A DNA stretch of 64,000 nucleotides from Globodera rostochiensis (lineage: Eukaryota; Nematoda; Chromadorea; Rhabditida; Heteroderidae). The position numbers and the translations under genes were made by a program. The notes below the pieces were generated by a model. The model was not told the DNA's origin, searched no databases, and saw only the letters and a list, made by a program, of their open reading frames with translations. This document shows positions 21,101-31,822 of this stretch, one piece after another. Every line of letters starts with the position of its first letter. Positions within the stretch are counted from its first letter, which is position 1. The DNA is taken from positions 1,736,001 to 1,800,000 of the forward strand of contig JAEVLN010000013.1 in assembly GCA_018350325.1 (NCBI GenBank), read 5' to 3'.

Positions 21101-23544
21101 TATTTCATTCCCCCCACACATTTTTATGGCATTAATTCACTGTTCAAATATTGGCCCCCGCCCGACTGACGGAAGTCTCTTCGGGGCGTGGGAATTGGAA
21201 CAAAAAAAATTTTTATTTGTTTGTTTGGTACACCTTTTTTGGGAGTTGGGAGCGAATTTTGGTCCAATAAATGTTAAAAATTAAGGGGGGGGACAAATAG
21301 AAATAGACATTTAATCAAAATAAAAAATTGGAAAAATTAAAAAAAACAAACATAAATAAAGCCCCCTTAAACAAAGTTCTCATTAAAAAAAAATTCTTGG
21401 TAAAAAGTTCACCAATCGAGATTCGATCGAAATCAATAATATTAATTTGGATAAAAGTTCGCCGATCGAGACTTCGAGAATAAAATCTCGATCCAAGATC
21501 TTGAAAGCGCAAATAGCGTAAGAATCCAATTACGTTTTAAAAGGGGTAATTTTAAAAATTTTACAATTTTGAAATTTGACACATTTTTTTTTGTTGTTGT
21601 AAATTTGGAAAAAGTTTTTTCCCGCGCCATGGGGTTTTCAATTTTTCAGGGCCTAAAGAAGTTTTGGAGGCAGCAGTGAGGCCATTCATTCATTGTCTTC
21701 TCTTGTGCTCCCGTGCAATTTGTCAATAAATTTGGGAATTTGCCCCGAGGGGAGGGGGGGGGGGCCTTCATTCTTAGGCCCCCCGGCGGATGGTGCGAGA
21801 AACTCTTTTCGCAATCCCTCCCATCGTACCACTAATTTCATCCCCTAAAGGGACGAATTTTGTTGGGGGGGGGGGAGCTGAGCTGTCGCGCCTAATCTGA
21901 TGGACTCTCTCCCCCCTCTCTCTTTTATAGAGACGGGGGCACTCTCGGCAAATTTTGCCGCACATCCCCTCAGGGGATGTGCGTGAGATAAGGCACAATG
22001 AAATGGGTGGTGGGGAGAGAGGGGTAAAGATGCCCTCCAGGGCTTTTGGAAAGGTTTGGACATTATTTTGGGTTGTTAGTGAATTGAATAAATTTGAAAA
22101 TTCAAACAAAAAAAAGACCCCGAACCTCCCGACCCCCGACAGTCCCACCCCCGCAAAAGCGCCGACCCCGCAATTCTCAATCCCGATGTCGGGGTGCCAA
22201 CCTTACTTTGAAAGTACACCCTCATGGCGGCGTCTCAAGGACGGTTTAAAACGGGGATTTATTACCCCCCCCCCCCCCCCAAGGGTTTGTGAAAATATTC
22301 AGAGAAACCCCATTGGTACTGTACCTCAATGTTTATTATCATTTATTCGATTACGGTACTTTTGTCCGACTCCAAATAATGCCCCGGGCCTCGCTCGACC
22401 TGCGCGCGAGCGCGCATCGTTATAATTAAAAGAATTTGCGCAAAATGTCATAAAATCAGAAATTTTGGGGGGGGGGACACTTAAAAGTGCCCCCGCACAA
22501 ATTGGGCAAAAGCAAGCGCATAATCCAATTACCTACTCTCTCACTCTAATCAGCAACCAATTTAGGGGGAAAATTGTGCGCATAACAATGTGCAAAATTT
22601 GATGGAATTTGATTGGCATTTTTCGAATTTGACGGCTCCCCAAATTTTGCGCAAAAATATGGCGGTTAAAAGCGAAATTTTGGGACAAAAAAAAACCATT
22701 TGAGACCAGATGCCAAAACGACAGTCAAGAATTCGAGCTCTGATGATGCCAAACTCAACTTTGGATGCCATTTCGAGACTTGGTGGTGCCAAAATTGTTA
22801 TAGAGCTTTGTATGCCAATCCATAACTCGGTGTGCCAAGGTTGACATAAAGCTTTGGTGGGTGCCAAATTTGAGGAGACCGGTTACAAATGGCGACATTT
22901 TTTGCCCCAAGACTCGATACCGGCAAAGCTTAAACTCAAAACTCGAGACTTCGACCAGTGCTGGGGACAGCTCGGAAGCTAAATTTAAAATACGTCGTCA
23001 AAGTCGGGGCCATGAACAGCTCCAGAGCTAAGACTTTGCCTTGGATCCCGAGTTTGTAAAAGCAACAAACAACAAACGCACTCCACATAGAAAGTGCCGT
23101 GCCGTTCGTCGTCAACGCGTTCCCATCCGTCTGGCAACAACAGCGGCGGCTGCTGCTGCTGTTGCTGTTGGCCTTCCGCTAGCGCGGCAGCCATCTCCAG
23201 TTGCTGATGGTGCGGGTACGTGTCGCGCGGGTCGTCCCACGTGGTGGTGCCCGTGTTGTGACTGCAATGCATTTTTTTAAATTTTAAAATTTTAAATGCA
23301 AATTAAAATGCGTTTAATCACCCCCCACTCACTCGATGAAATATTTTTCGCCATTTTCGGTGTACGAAATTTCCCAATTCGGCGGCAACGGACGCCCGCT
23401 GACAGCCGCCGCCGTGGCAGCAACAGCAGCAGCAGTTGGTGACGAAATGACCATTTTCAACGACGACGACGGCTGTGGTGGTGGCGGTGGTGGTTGTGTA
23501 AATGCCGGATTTTGAAGCGCATAAAAATGGCCTAAATTTGGCAT
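12186..23544 (-). CDS. magi-1: MAGI-type scaffold protein: WW-WW-PDZ(x5) portion
   Basis: Membrane-associated guanylate kinase with inverted domain order; such proteins assemble receptors and signalling proteins at cell junctions and synapses. Minus-strand exons, 5' to 3': 23544-23333, 23261-23082, 20368-20221, 19749-19639, 19483-19386, 18857-18720, 18426-18361, 18043-17893, 17795-17725, 17153-17038, 16616-16504, 16357-16193, 15444-15203, 14594-14523, 14458-14309, 13992-13920, 13690-13622, 13565-13476, 13365-13262, 13197-12946, 12881-12768, 12347-12186. WW1 reads [18 protein letters not shown] plus [14 protein letters not shown]2 reads [18 protein letters not shown] plus [12 protein letters not shown]; both are split by a phase-2 intron. 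Five PDZ domains follow with loops GLGF, GFGF, GFGF, an atypical FGCT and GFGF. The frame ends SRHKL-stop, right after PDZ5. Phases close except before 19749. Exon 16357-16193 is open as polyQ and as polyA; phase favours the alanine frame. Symbol follows the nematode orthologue name. Confidence 0.9.
15032..15178. mobile_element. MITE with TATACTCTTGTAATCCC ends
   Basis: TAATATACTCTTGTAATCCC at the left is mirrored by GGGATTACAAGAGTGTATACGGTA at the right. The interior is a short tandem of GGGGGATTATT and CAACCTACTCAGAG words. It lies in an intron of the MAGI-like gene. Its right end TATACGGTA resembles the TACCGTAT ends of the elements at 19094 and 51970. Confidence 0.7.
15640..16120. repeat. 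35-bp C-rich minisatellite in a MAGI intron, ~13 copies
   Basis: Units combine CCCAAAAATTTT, a GCCCCCGCCCAC(C)CCCTCCGGG core and one-base variants. It sits between exons 16357-16193 and 15444-15203, on the intron's minus-strand G-rich sense. Long proline frames are by-products. Confidence 0.93.
16738..16975. repeat. degenerate GAATTCCGATTTTTGAAA repeat
   Basis: Six or so irregular units of about 30-35 bp contain GGCCTCAGAATTCCGATTTTTGAAA. They occupy an intron of the MAGI-like gene and are related in wording to the element at 18097-18277. Confidence 0.7.
17285..17612. repeat. G-run minisatellite in a MAGI intron
   Basis: About eleven units of 26-35 bp consist of a G6-G9 run, then ACTTTTGGCATTATTGGGGAA. 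The plus strand has dense G runs; the minus strand, which is the sense strand of the gene, is C-rich. Polyglycine frames are by-products. Confidence 0.92.
18097..18277. mobile_element. hAT-type MITE, 181 bp, near-perfect 8-bp target duplication
   Basis: The ends are CAGGGATGGGCG and CGCCCATCCCTG. Flanking octamers are GTGTGCAC (18089-18096) and GTGCGCAC (18278-18285), one mismatch. Termini and duplication length match the element at 1948-2575. It is inserted in the intron between MAGI exons 18426-18361 and 18043-17893. Confidence 0.8.
19094..19261. mobile_element. MITE with TACCGTATTTCCTCAAATAG ends
   Basis: TACCGTATTTCCTCAAATAG and CTATTTGAGGAAATACGGTA form perfect inverted ends of more than 20 bp, extending into GAAGACCC. 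The interior repeats AGAAGACCCCCC. The TA at each outer edge may be the target duplication. Intronic in the MAGI-like gene. Confidence 0.85.
19815..19876 (-). CDS. candidate MAGI exon with unresolved phase
   Basis: Between a TTTAG acceptor and a GTTTTT donor this 62-bp segment reads [20 protein letters not shown] in the phase left by exon 20368-20221, which looks protein-like. It then leaves phase 2, while the next exon (19749) needs phase 1. Either one boundary is mis-set, an extra small exon exists, or the segment is skipped. Confidence 0.35.
19900..20215. other. TGATCA/GATC-rich intron segment
   Basis: More than ten TGATC or GATCA words fall in 300 bp (for example TGATCATCGATTGATCAGAC at 20151). 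The same richness marks the long intron at 24.6-31.4 kb. No coding potential. Confidence 0.6.
20881..20984 (-). CDS. alternative first exon of the MAGI-like gene
   Basis: An ATG at 20984 opens a 34-codon frame ([13 protein letters not shown]...DQVVY) that leaves phase 2 at a GTAAGG donor. It joins in frame to the exon at 20368, giving VVYF followed by [11 protein letters not shown]. It has no upstream AG acceptor, so it acts as a first exon, not a cassette. The product would lack WW1 and the N-terminal half of WW2, and carries three cysteines in CEQCGC. The phase match and ATG are seen; use in vivo is inferred. Confidence 0.5.
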
Positions 23545-26500
23545 AATCGGTGGGGGGTAATTAGCGGTAATTAAGAAAAAACATTAAGTCTTAATTAAGC
23601 ATTTCGTTTCGCGCTAAAAGGGCGCACGCCGCCATTTCAAATTTAATGGGTTTGGCGGCAAAGAGTGTCTGTCTGTCTGTCAATTCATTATCGCGTTTTA
23701 TCAAAGACAATAATTTAATAAAAAAAAGTGTAATTAATTAGTTGTGAGGCAACAAAAAATGAGAGATAAGGGCGTTTTGATGTGAACTCGGGGGCCAATT
23801 ACAACAACAAAAAATAATTCGACAAACCTCGGGGCTTTAAATTTTTCGGCAAACTTGGAAAACCCGGCACGGACCCCACGGGAACCCAACAGCCCGGGGA
23901 CAGCCTCGCACAAATGTTTATTTTTCAAAAATTTTTATAAAGAAAAAATAATAATAAAAATCACAAAAAATTGATTGATTTATTTTTTCGCAACTTTCCA
24001 ACTGCCCTTTTTCAACATTTTTGAGTTTGAAAAATTGCCAGCACACAAAGCGAAGGCGGACGGGGCGGTGAGTCGGAAGAGAAAAATGGTCAAAGAATCA
24101 TTTGAAAAATGGGCGGTGGGGGAGGGGCAAGATTTGTGAAGGCGATTTGGATGGATTTGGAAGAAAATGGGAGGGGGGGGGGGAAGAGTGAAGACAATGG
24201 AAACGGACGGACGGAAGATGATGATCTTCATCTTCTGAACAAAATTGGTGGGATTGGCGGATGGAGGGGGGGGGCGGACGGGGGGGCGGGGGAGGGGGGG
24301 GGGATCATGGCAAAGACGAATCCTCCCCCCCCCCCCCGGGGGAGGGGGGGGGGGAGGAGGGGAGAAAGGGATCATGGGCGAATCGCCACCCCCCGGAGGG
24401 GCGGGGGAGGGATCATGGCGAATCCCCACCCCCCGCCCAACTCGATCCTTGCGCAAAGTGTTCACCCAACCCAACCCAACTGACGGGGGGAGGACGGACG
24501 ACGGATCGATCGAAGGATGAGATGCGATTTGGGAGATGACGGATGGGACGGACGCATTTCTTTCTTATCGAGGAGTTTATGAAAATAAAAAGCAGCCCGA
24601 AACGATCACGATAGCATCATGATCAGGATTATGATCAGGATCATTATTCATTCATTCATTCATTCATTCATTATCCGTTTTGCAAAATCTCGCGTGCGCG
24701 CGCTGATCGGACGATAGCCGATCACAGTCCAGTGCCAGTGGCAAATTTGGGCTGGGGAGAACCCCCGATTTCAATGAATTCAATTCTAAATCTGATCAGC
24801 AATCAGAAAACAACGATTCCAGCATTTTGGAACGGAACCGAATTCAGAATGCTATAATGATCTCTGATCATTCAACACTTGATTGGTGTCTCTAACTGAT
24901 CAGAAACGAACGGACAACAAATATTGTGAAAAGAAAACACGTCGTTTTGATTGCATTCTGATTGAATTAACGCAATATTTTTTCCTTTAGCATTGGATTG
25001 AGAACGATTGACTCTTTGATCGGTTCACAACAAAATTTTGGATTATGCCAAGGTTGGCACCCCCGTCCGACGTCGGGGTTGTGATGATTTTCGGGGTACG
25101 GGGACAAAAAAACCCCGACAATTGTCAGGGTTTTGGGTTCGATGAGTGCCCATAGTTTAATTGATCAGCAGATTTTGTGTATGTTGTGTGGCTGGCTAAC
25201 TGTCAATGAGATTGATCACTGATCATTTATTTATTTGATCAATATATGGAAAATAGAGAATCGAAATTCAAAGATTAAGATTTGGATTTGAATTTGTGCA
25301 GCAAAATTTTTATCGCCTCCATTCAATTTATGGCATTTTCTTAATCCTTTGACCGCCGCCGTCGTTATGCCGCGTTTTTATGCTTTTTTTTTGCCGCCTC
25401 GGTAAACAATTCGCAACAAAAAAAAACGACGACGGATTAAGGCCAATATTTGTTGAAGAAATGTTTAAAATCGGCAAATTTTTAAAGCCAAAAATATTTT
25501 AAAACAATTTAAAATTTCAGTAAATATAAAAGAAAACACTTAAGCCTAAACAAATCGACCATTTATTGGCCCATTTTTTTTAATCAATTTTGGCGCAATG
25601 CCAAAAAACAAACTTTTTGTTTGGTTGCCCGCCGGCGATATCTTTAAAATTTGTTGGGGGGGGGGCATAAACATCGCAAAAAAATGTTTGATAAAAGCGG
25701 CCTAAAAATTTTGTCAAAATTTCCAAACTTGCCTGGAGGGGGGCAAAGGTAAATAAATGTAAGCCCCAAGCGAAAATTATGGATGGGTCCTGTTGTTCCA
25801 GCGCGTGATCATCATCATTTATAAACAATTTTAAGATTTATAAATCATTCACATTTTACCGGAATTTGCCATTTTTTTTTAAAATTTATTATTTTGGTTG
25901 GATGACGCGCGGGCTTTAAAATGGCAGGGAAAATAACGCAATTTTTCTTCAACTTAATGGGTGGGCACATGAATAATGATCATGATCATGATCATGATCA
26001 TCATTATGTTGATGATCCTGTTCTGTTCTGTACTCCCCGCGTCAAATTCACTTCACCCCCCGCCCCCCATCCAACAAAAAATGGGACGGGCAGCGGGTTC
26101 GGTGGGTGGTGAGGTGCATTGCACGTGCACTCGCACCGGCGCGTGACCGACCAACCGACCCACCCCCCGAGACCACCCCCTTGAGGGCATTTGCTCGCGC
26201 GCCCCGCACTGGTGATCAGCCAGCCAGCAGCAGGATGCCCTGGGGCAGCACACAAGACGAGACGAGATGTGTGTGATCTGATCTGATCGATTGGGGCGGC
26301 GCTGATCACACAAAAAACCCCAGCCCCCCCCCCCCGCCCTCACGGTTTCTGATCAGCCCCACACACCCACACACAAAATGGGGGGGGGGGGGTTTGCGCA
26401 CGCAGTAAACCGTTCGTGCACTCACAAATCAAACCCACATTTTTTTTTGGGGTTTGTGTTGCGTGGGTGGCGGCGGCAAGGCAGTCATGGAAAAGGAGTG

Positions 26501-29500
26501 ATCAGGAGTCGAGAAAAGTACGAAAATTCGATCGTGCTTAAGCGGGCAGAAGAGAGACGTAAAGAGTCCGATCAGACCCCCGGAGGAGAGAGGGGGGGGG
26601 AGGGATTTTCTTAAATTCTGATTCCCGGATTTGTGAATTTAAGTGTTTGATCAGCGTTAAGCGGAGGGATCGATCCCGATCGGGCGGACAACCAACCGTT
26701 CTCAACAACATTTCTTTAAATACGTTAAAATAAATTTTCAAAAAACCCAAGCTCTTACACTCAAAAATCAACCGGAAATTCGCTGTTTCCATAAAATCAA
26801 TTGATTTACCCCCTGATCTACTCAATTAAAGAGGAGGAGATGACCGGATCACTTCCTCGGCCCATGCCCTGATCGCTGGGGGGGGGGGGGGGAAATCGGA
26901 AGAAATTAAATGGAAATTTAAAAAAACAATTTTAAAGGCCACCAATGTGTGCCCTCCGTCCGTCCACAAATCGGCGGGGCGGGGCCATTCCAAAAGCAAA
27001 ATATTTTATTGCCATAAAATGATGCGATGAATTGAGGCGGGGAGACGAATCATTTCGCGCAAACTTTGGGCGATGGATTTATGAGGAAAATAAAAACAAA
27101 TTTCAGAAAGGAATGATCGAAATGACCAAATTTATGACACATTTCATTCACTTAAAATTCAAATATTGAAAATATTAAATAAAAATGTATAATTTTTAAA
27201 TTTAAAAATATTTAAAAAATTCTTTCCAAAATGTTTTAAAATATAAAAAATAAAAATTATTCTTTTTAAAATGATCAAAAACAATACAAAAAAGTAAATT
27301 GACATTATCCAAAGTGTTCAAAAATAAAAATGAAAGAAAATATAAATTTTCGAACCCTCCGAAGACTAAAAATTCAAAAAATAGTAATATTTATGCTTCC
27401 CATAAATCACTCCCCTCGGGGGGCGACCGACCGAACCAAAAAAATGTGCGCGCATAAATTATTTTGCGTTAAAAGAACATTTAGCGCCGGGGGGGGGCAA
27501 ATCGGTCGGCCTGAATCATCGGCGGGCAGGCGGCGTCCGATGACGGTGGGCCAATGTTTTGGTGAAAAAATGGCCACAAAAAATGAGTCAGCCATTCAAA
27601 AATGGGCAAAAAAAATATTTATTTACTCATTTTCATATTTAAGAGCTGATTTTGAAATGATTTGATCAATTATTTTACTTTCAAAAATATTTTTTAAATT
27701 GTAAATAAACAAAACAAAAAATGTTGGGGCTTCACAAATTCAAGATCAATAATATCACCAAAACGCAACTTCCAATATTTTTAGATTTCGGGGGCCCATC
27801 CCTGCGGGGGTTTTGTTCAAAAAGTTTACAAATCAAATTGCAATTCTTGGCGGGTTGTGGTGCGTGCTCAAATTAAAATTGAAAGTTGATCAGCGGCGGT
27901 GACGATTAAGCCCGGAGCAAAATTGAAAGAATTGATCAAAATGGGTCTAATTCTGATCTGATCTGATCGATCGGAGCCGCCGAGAGTCAGACATTGAGAA
28001 AAGAGGAATGTGAGCAGTGTGAGTGAAAGTGGACGACGGGGGGGGGGGAGGAGGGGGAAGGTCGGTTGTGGGGGGGGGGGGGGGGTGCCGGCCGCCCGTC
28101 CGTCCCGTCGTCGTCAATCGACGGGACGGACGGACGAATATAATCGAAAGTGCAAATGAATGAATGTGCTGTGCTCTCTGTGCACATTTTGGTCGGTCAA
28201 ATTGGGCTCCGATGGCCCCCCCCCCGCCCCCCTGAGACAATTTGGGTGTCGGAGGATCAGGGGGCTTAATGAGTGGTGTCTCCGACGATTTGGGGGGCGG
28301 GGAGTTCACCAATTGCATAGTTGAGACTTAATGTGACAAGAAAATGGTGGGGGTTGGCATTGCATTTATGATCAGATGATGCGGGGGATGGGGGATGAGT
28401 TTGGTCTCGAGTAAACAAGCCGTGGGTCAAGAATTGGAAAAATTTCAAACAAATACCGGCTCTTTCATGTGTAAGTAAGTAAACATGCAAAAAACCACAC
28501 ATTTCAATTTTTAGAAATGAAAACCCCCCCGAGGGTTCGAATTTCGAAAAGTAAGTGCCATTTTCCACGAGCTGCAGAACTCTGATTTCACAGAGTAATT
28601 GCTCCCCCCCCCTCCCCCCGACAGCCCCGTAGGCGTTTTGGGATGGGTAAAACTATTCTCTGCCCACATTATGACGCGTTGGATGGACGATGGCGATGGA
28701 TGGTTAATGATGGATGAGCGATCGGCGGATGGGCAAATTGAATGGGGGACGGACGTCCCCCGTCTGTCCGTCCGTCCGTCCCCAACAATCACCGAACCAA
28801 GCAACAAACAATGTGAATGAATGAATGGGAGACGAATGGACTAATAATATAACACGACAATTGGATACTTTTGGGCGGAAGCCGAAGGCCAAATGCCATC
28901 GCGATAAACAAAACAATAAATGAATGGAATGGAATTGAATTGAATGGGGGTCCGATCAGCGGGGGGAAATTTGAATTTGGCGTTCTTAACCCGAAGGTTG
29001 GCGAAATGACCACCCGGTCAGCGGGGAAAGATTTGAATTTGCGCGCAAGGTTGGCGAAAGGTCCAATAATTTGGCGCTTAAATTCTAAGGTTGGCCAAAT
29101 AAAATTTTTTACATTTGTTGTCCTGACACGTAAAATTTAAATTGCGAAATTTAATCTCGAAAATAAATTTGTTTAATAAATAAACATTTTCTAATCAACC
29201 TCATCTCTGTCCGCGAAATTCATTTGAATTGCATTTTTGGGGGAAGGTCGGCGGGACGGGGGGTGCGATTTGTTGACGCGAAATTGCTTTTGGACAACAA
29301 CGCATTTCCGCCCAATTTTACTGAGACACGTCCCACCCGCAACAACAACAGCAACAATCAAATTCAAATTTGAAAAAGCGTGGGCATTTTTTTATTGAAG
29401 CGATCGGCGCCTTCAAACGATGGGCACAGAGCAGCAAAGGGCAGAAAAAATCATTGTGGATGTTGTGATTTGGTCAAAAATTTCGTGATCCAACATCTGA

Positions 29501-29737
29501 CCAGAGTCTATGCTGATCAGTTTCGTTGATCACAATAATTTCTGAGGATGACTTGGATTGTTTCCGTTTTTCAGTGAAGTTTTTAGGTACAATGGACAAA
29601 AGACCCGGACAAAATCGGACAGAATGTCCCCGGGCAGTGGGGAAAAGGAGAGACAAAATGTCTGGTAGTGGAGAAAACGACGACTAAATTTCGCGCTCGT
29701 ATAAATCAGGCAAAAATGTCGGGAAAATATTCAGAAA

Positions 29738-30485
29738 AATGTCCACTGGACACTTTGTCCTTTGGACACTTTGTCCTTTAGACACTTTGTCCTTTGGACA
29801 CTTTGTCCTTTGGACATTTTGTCCAGGTGCGCTAATTTGTTTTAGATTAAAGCAAAAATTTATGTGCGGTGAGTGGCGCGGTATTTCCTATTATGGCCTC
29901 AAAACAAAACTGGTTCGTTCTGTCTTCCCATTGCTTCTCAGTTAGAGAGAGAGAGGGTAAGGACAATTTGATATATAATAATTAATAAATAATGACTTTT
30001 TTTTGGTTAAATTTGAAGAAATTCATCAAATTTTGCATGGCATAAATGCAAGTTGTTGTGTAGAAATTACTAATCATATTTCTCACCACCAACAATTCGG
30101 GTTTGGAGTAAAGGAAATCCTTCCTAAGGACAAAATGTCCACTAATGGAAAGCCGTTCAAAATGACTAATCGGACAAAAGGTTCCATAGACAAAATGTCC
30201 AATAATGAAAAGCCGTTCAAAATGTCCTTTAATGCTAATCGGACAAAAGGTTCCATAGACAAAATGTCCACTAATGAAAAGCCGTTCAAAATGTCCTTTA
30301 ATGCTAATCGGACAAAAGAACCCATGGACAAAACGTCCCCTAATAAAAACCGATTAAAATGTCCCCTTGTGCTAAATCAGACAAAAGTTCCATAGACAAA
30401 ATGTCCACTAATGGAAAGCCGTTCATGTACTTTAATGCTAATCGGACAAAAGGTCCCATGGACAAAATGTCCCCTTGTGCTAAAT
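29738..30485. repeat. GGACAAAATGTCC-type repeat cluster
   Basis: At 29738-29826 GGACACTTTGTCCTTT is repeated about five times. From 30130 to 30480 a ~70-bp unit with GACAAAATGTCC, AAAAGCCGTTCAAAATGTCC and GCTAATCGGACAAAAGG repeats four to five times. The words are partly palindromic and recur at 31690-31760. Confidence 0.8.
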
Positions 30486-30715
30486 CAGACAAAAGACAAT
30501 GCCAAAACATTGGCTGAGTAGCAGTTGGCGGGGTCTACATGTTTGAAAAAAAAATTTAAAAAAAAATACTCGCCTTTTTTGCGCGGAAAAGAATTTTTTG
30601 GGTCTAGGTATTGGTATTTTTTGGAGACAATTTATCCGACTTAAACATTTGGGGGACATCTTGACCGAGGGAATTTTGTCCTAGTAGAAGTTTAAATTTA
30701 AAAGGTTTTATGATT

Positions 30716-30922
30716 TTAAAAGCAGCATTTTTTTATTATTAATGGCTTCCTTTTTTGCCGCGGGGGGTGTTTGGTGATGGTTTTGTTCAGCAGAGGCGAC
30801 ATTTTGGGGGCGTCGTATTTTTTGACCTTGTGGCGCGTCGTCCAAACATCCACCGGCCTCTCTCTCTCGTGAAAATCGCCACTCTTCTTACCCCCTCCCT
30901 CTAAACCCCTGCGGGGACACAC
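30716..30922 (-). other. candidate coding segment, unrecognised
   Basis: A 68-codon frame with a basic second half (TRHKVKKYDAPKMSPLLNKT, then KHPPRQKRKPL) stands out from surrounding noise. No splice sites or family tie it to the MAGI-like gene. It may be a chance frame or a remnant. Confidence 0.2.
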
Positions 30923-31822
30923 TTCATTTGCGCATCAGCACCGACGAAATAGTGTGGACAGTGTGAGAGAGCGGCGAGGCCTCTAGAGGACAGGTGAGAG
31001 TAATGTGCTTAAAAGCCAGAGAAGCAGAGATGGCTGTGCCGCCACAGCCACCGCCGACGCCGTCGGGGAAAAGGTGTGAGAGAGAAGGTTTATGAATGGC
31101 GTATTGTGTATACCTTTTGTTAGAGAAGGCAGAGAATGTCAGCGAAAAAAGAAAAATTTGGCAGAGATTTGCTGCGTTGCGAAAAATGAGTCAGAGAAGC
31201 ACAATGAAGCCAACACGTTGTGTTGAAAAAGGATGAAGTCAGAGAAAAAAAACTGGTGGGGGCAGAGATGATCAGCAAGGTATAGAATGAATTAGAGAAA
31301 AACAATGGGCAAAGAGATCAGCCTTAATAGTGTGCGATCAGAGAAAACAGGGTAGAGATCAGCCCTTTACTATTGATCAGAGAAAAACAGGGGGCAGAGA
31401 TAGCAAGGTTTATAATAAAATTAGAGAAATCAGGCGCCGGGAGATCAGCCTTACACAGCATAAGATCATAGAAAACCAAGAGGCAGAGATATACTAGATA
31501 GATGGAAATCGGAAAGGTTGGGGCCACTTCTGCCACTGACTATGAGAGGGGACCTTCGTGGTCATTACTGACTGTGCTAAACACGGAGGACATTTGGAAT
31601 TAATCAATTAAAAAAAGGGTGAGATTATTCCAAATGTTTTACATTAAGAAATTAATTATTTTTTTTTGTCGAAGCTCGCGCAAAAAATCTAACGCGGACA
31701 AAAGATCCCCGGGCAAAATGTCCCCTAATGTTTAAGTCGGACAAATTGTCCCCAAATTGGTGCACTTTTCCTGTCAAATAATCGCCGTAGGGGACGGGGG
31801 AGAGGGGACGCCGCTCATTTAC

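Larger units (their letters stand above)
23545..31822. other. long MAGI intron region: homopolymers, TGATCA words, simple repeats
   Basis: No exon was recognised in this stretch. It holds long G or C homopolymers (24176, 24305-24350, 26880, 28060-28085), an (ATTC)n run at 24646-24672, a (TGATCA)n-like run at 25975-26002, many TGATC/GATCA words, ACAAAATGTCC repeats at 29740-30480, and irregular CAGAGA/AGAGAAA units at 31120-31510. Proline- and glycine-rich frames here follow the homopolymers. Confidence 0.6.

Noticed and set aside
23980..24540. Glycine- and proline-rich open frames near 24.0-24.5 kb
   Set aside because: They follow G/C homopolymers in the MAGI intron and have no domain, conserved start or splice signals.
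25975..26002. TGATCATGATCATG run as a protein-binding operator
   Set aside because: In isolation it is a simple-sequence tract; only the wider regional enrichment seemed worth reporting.
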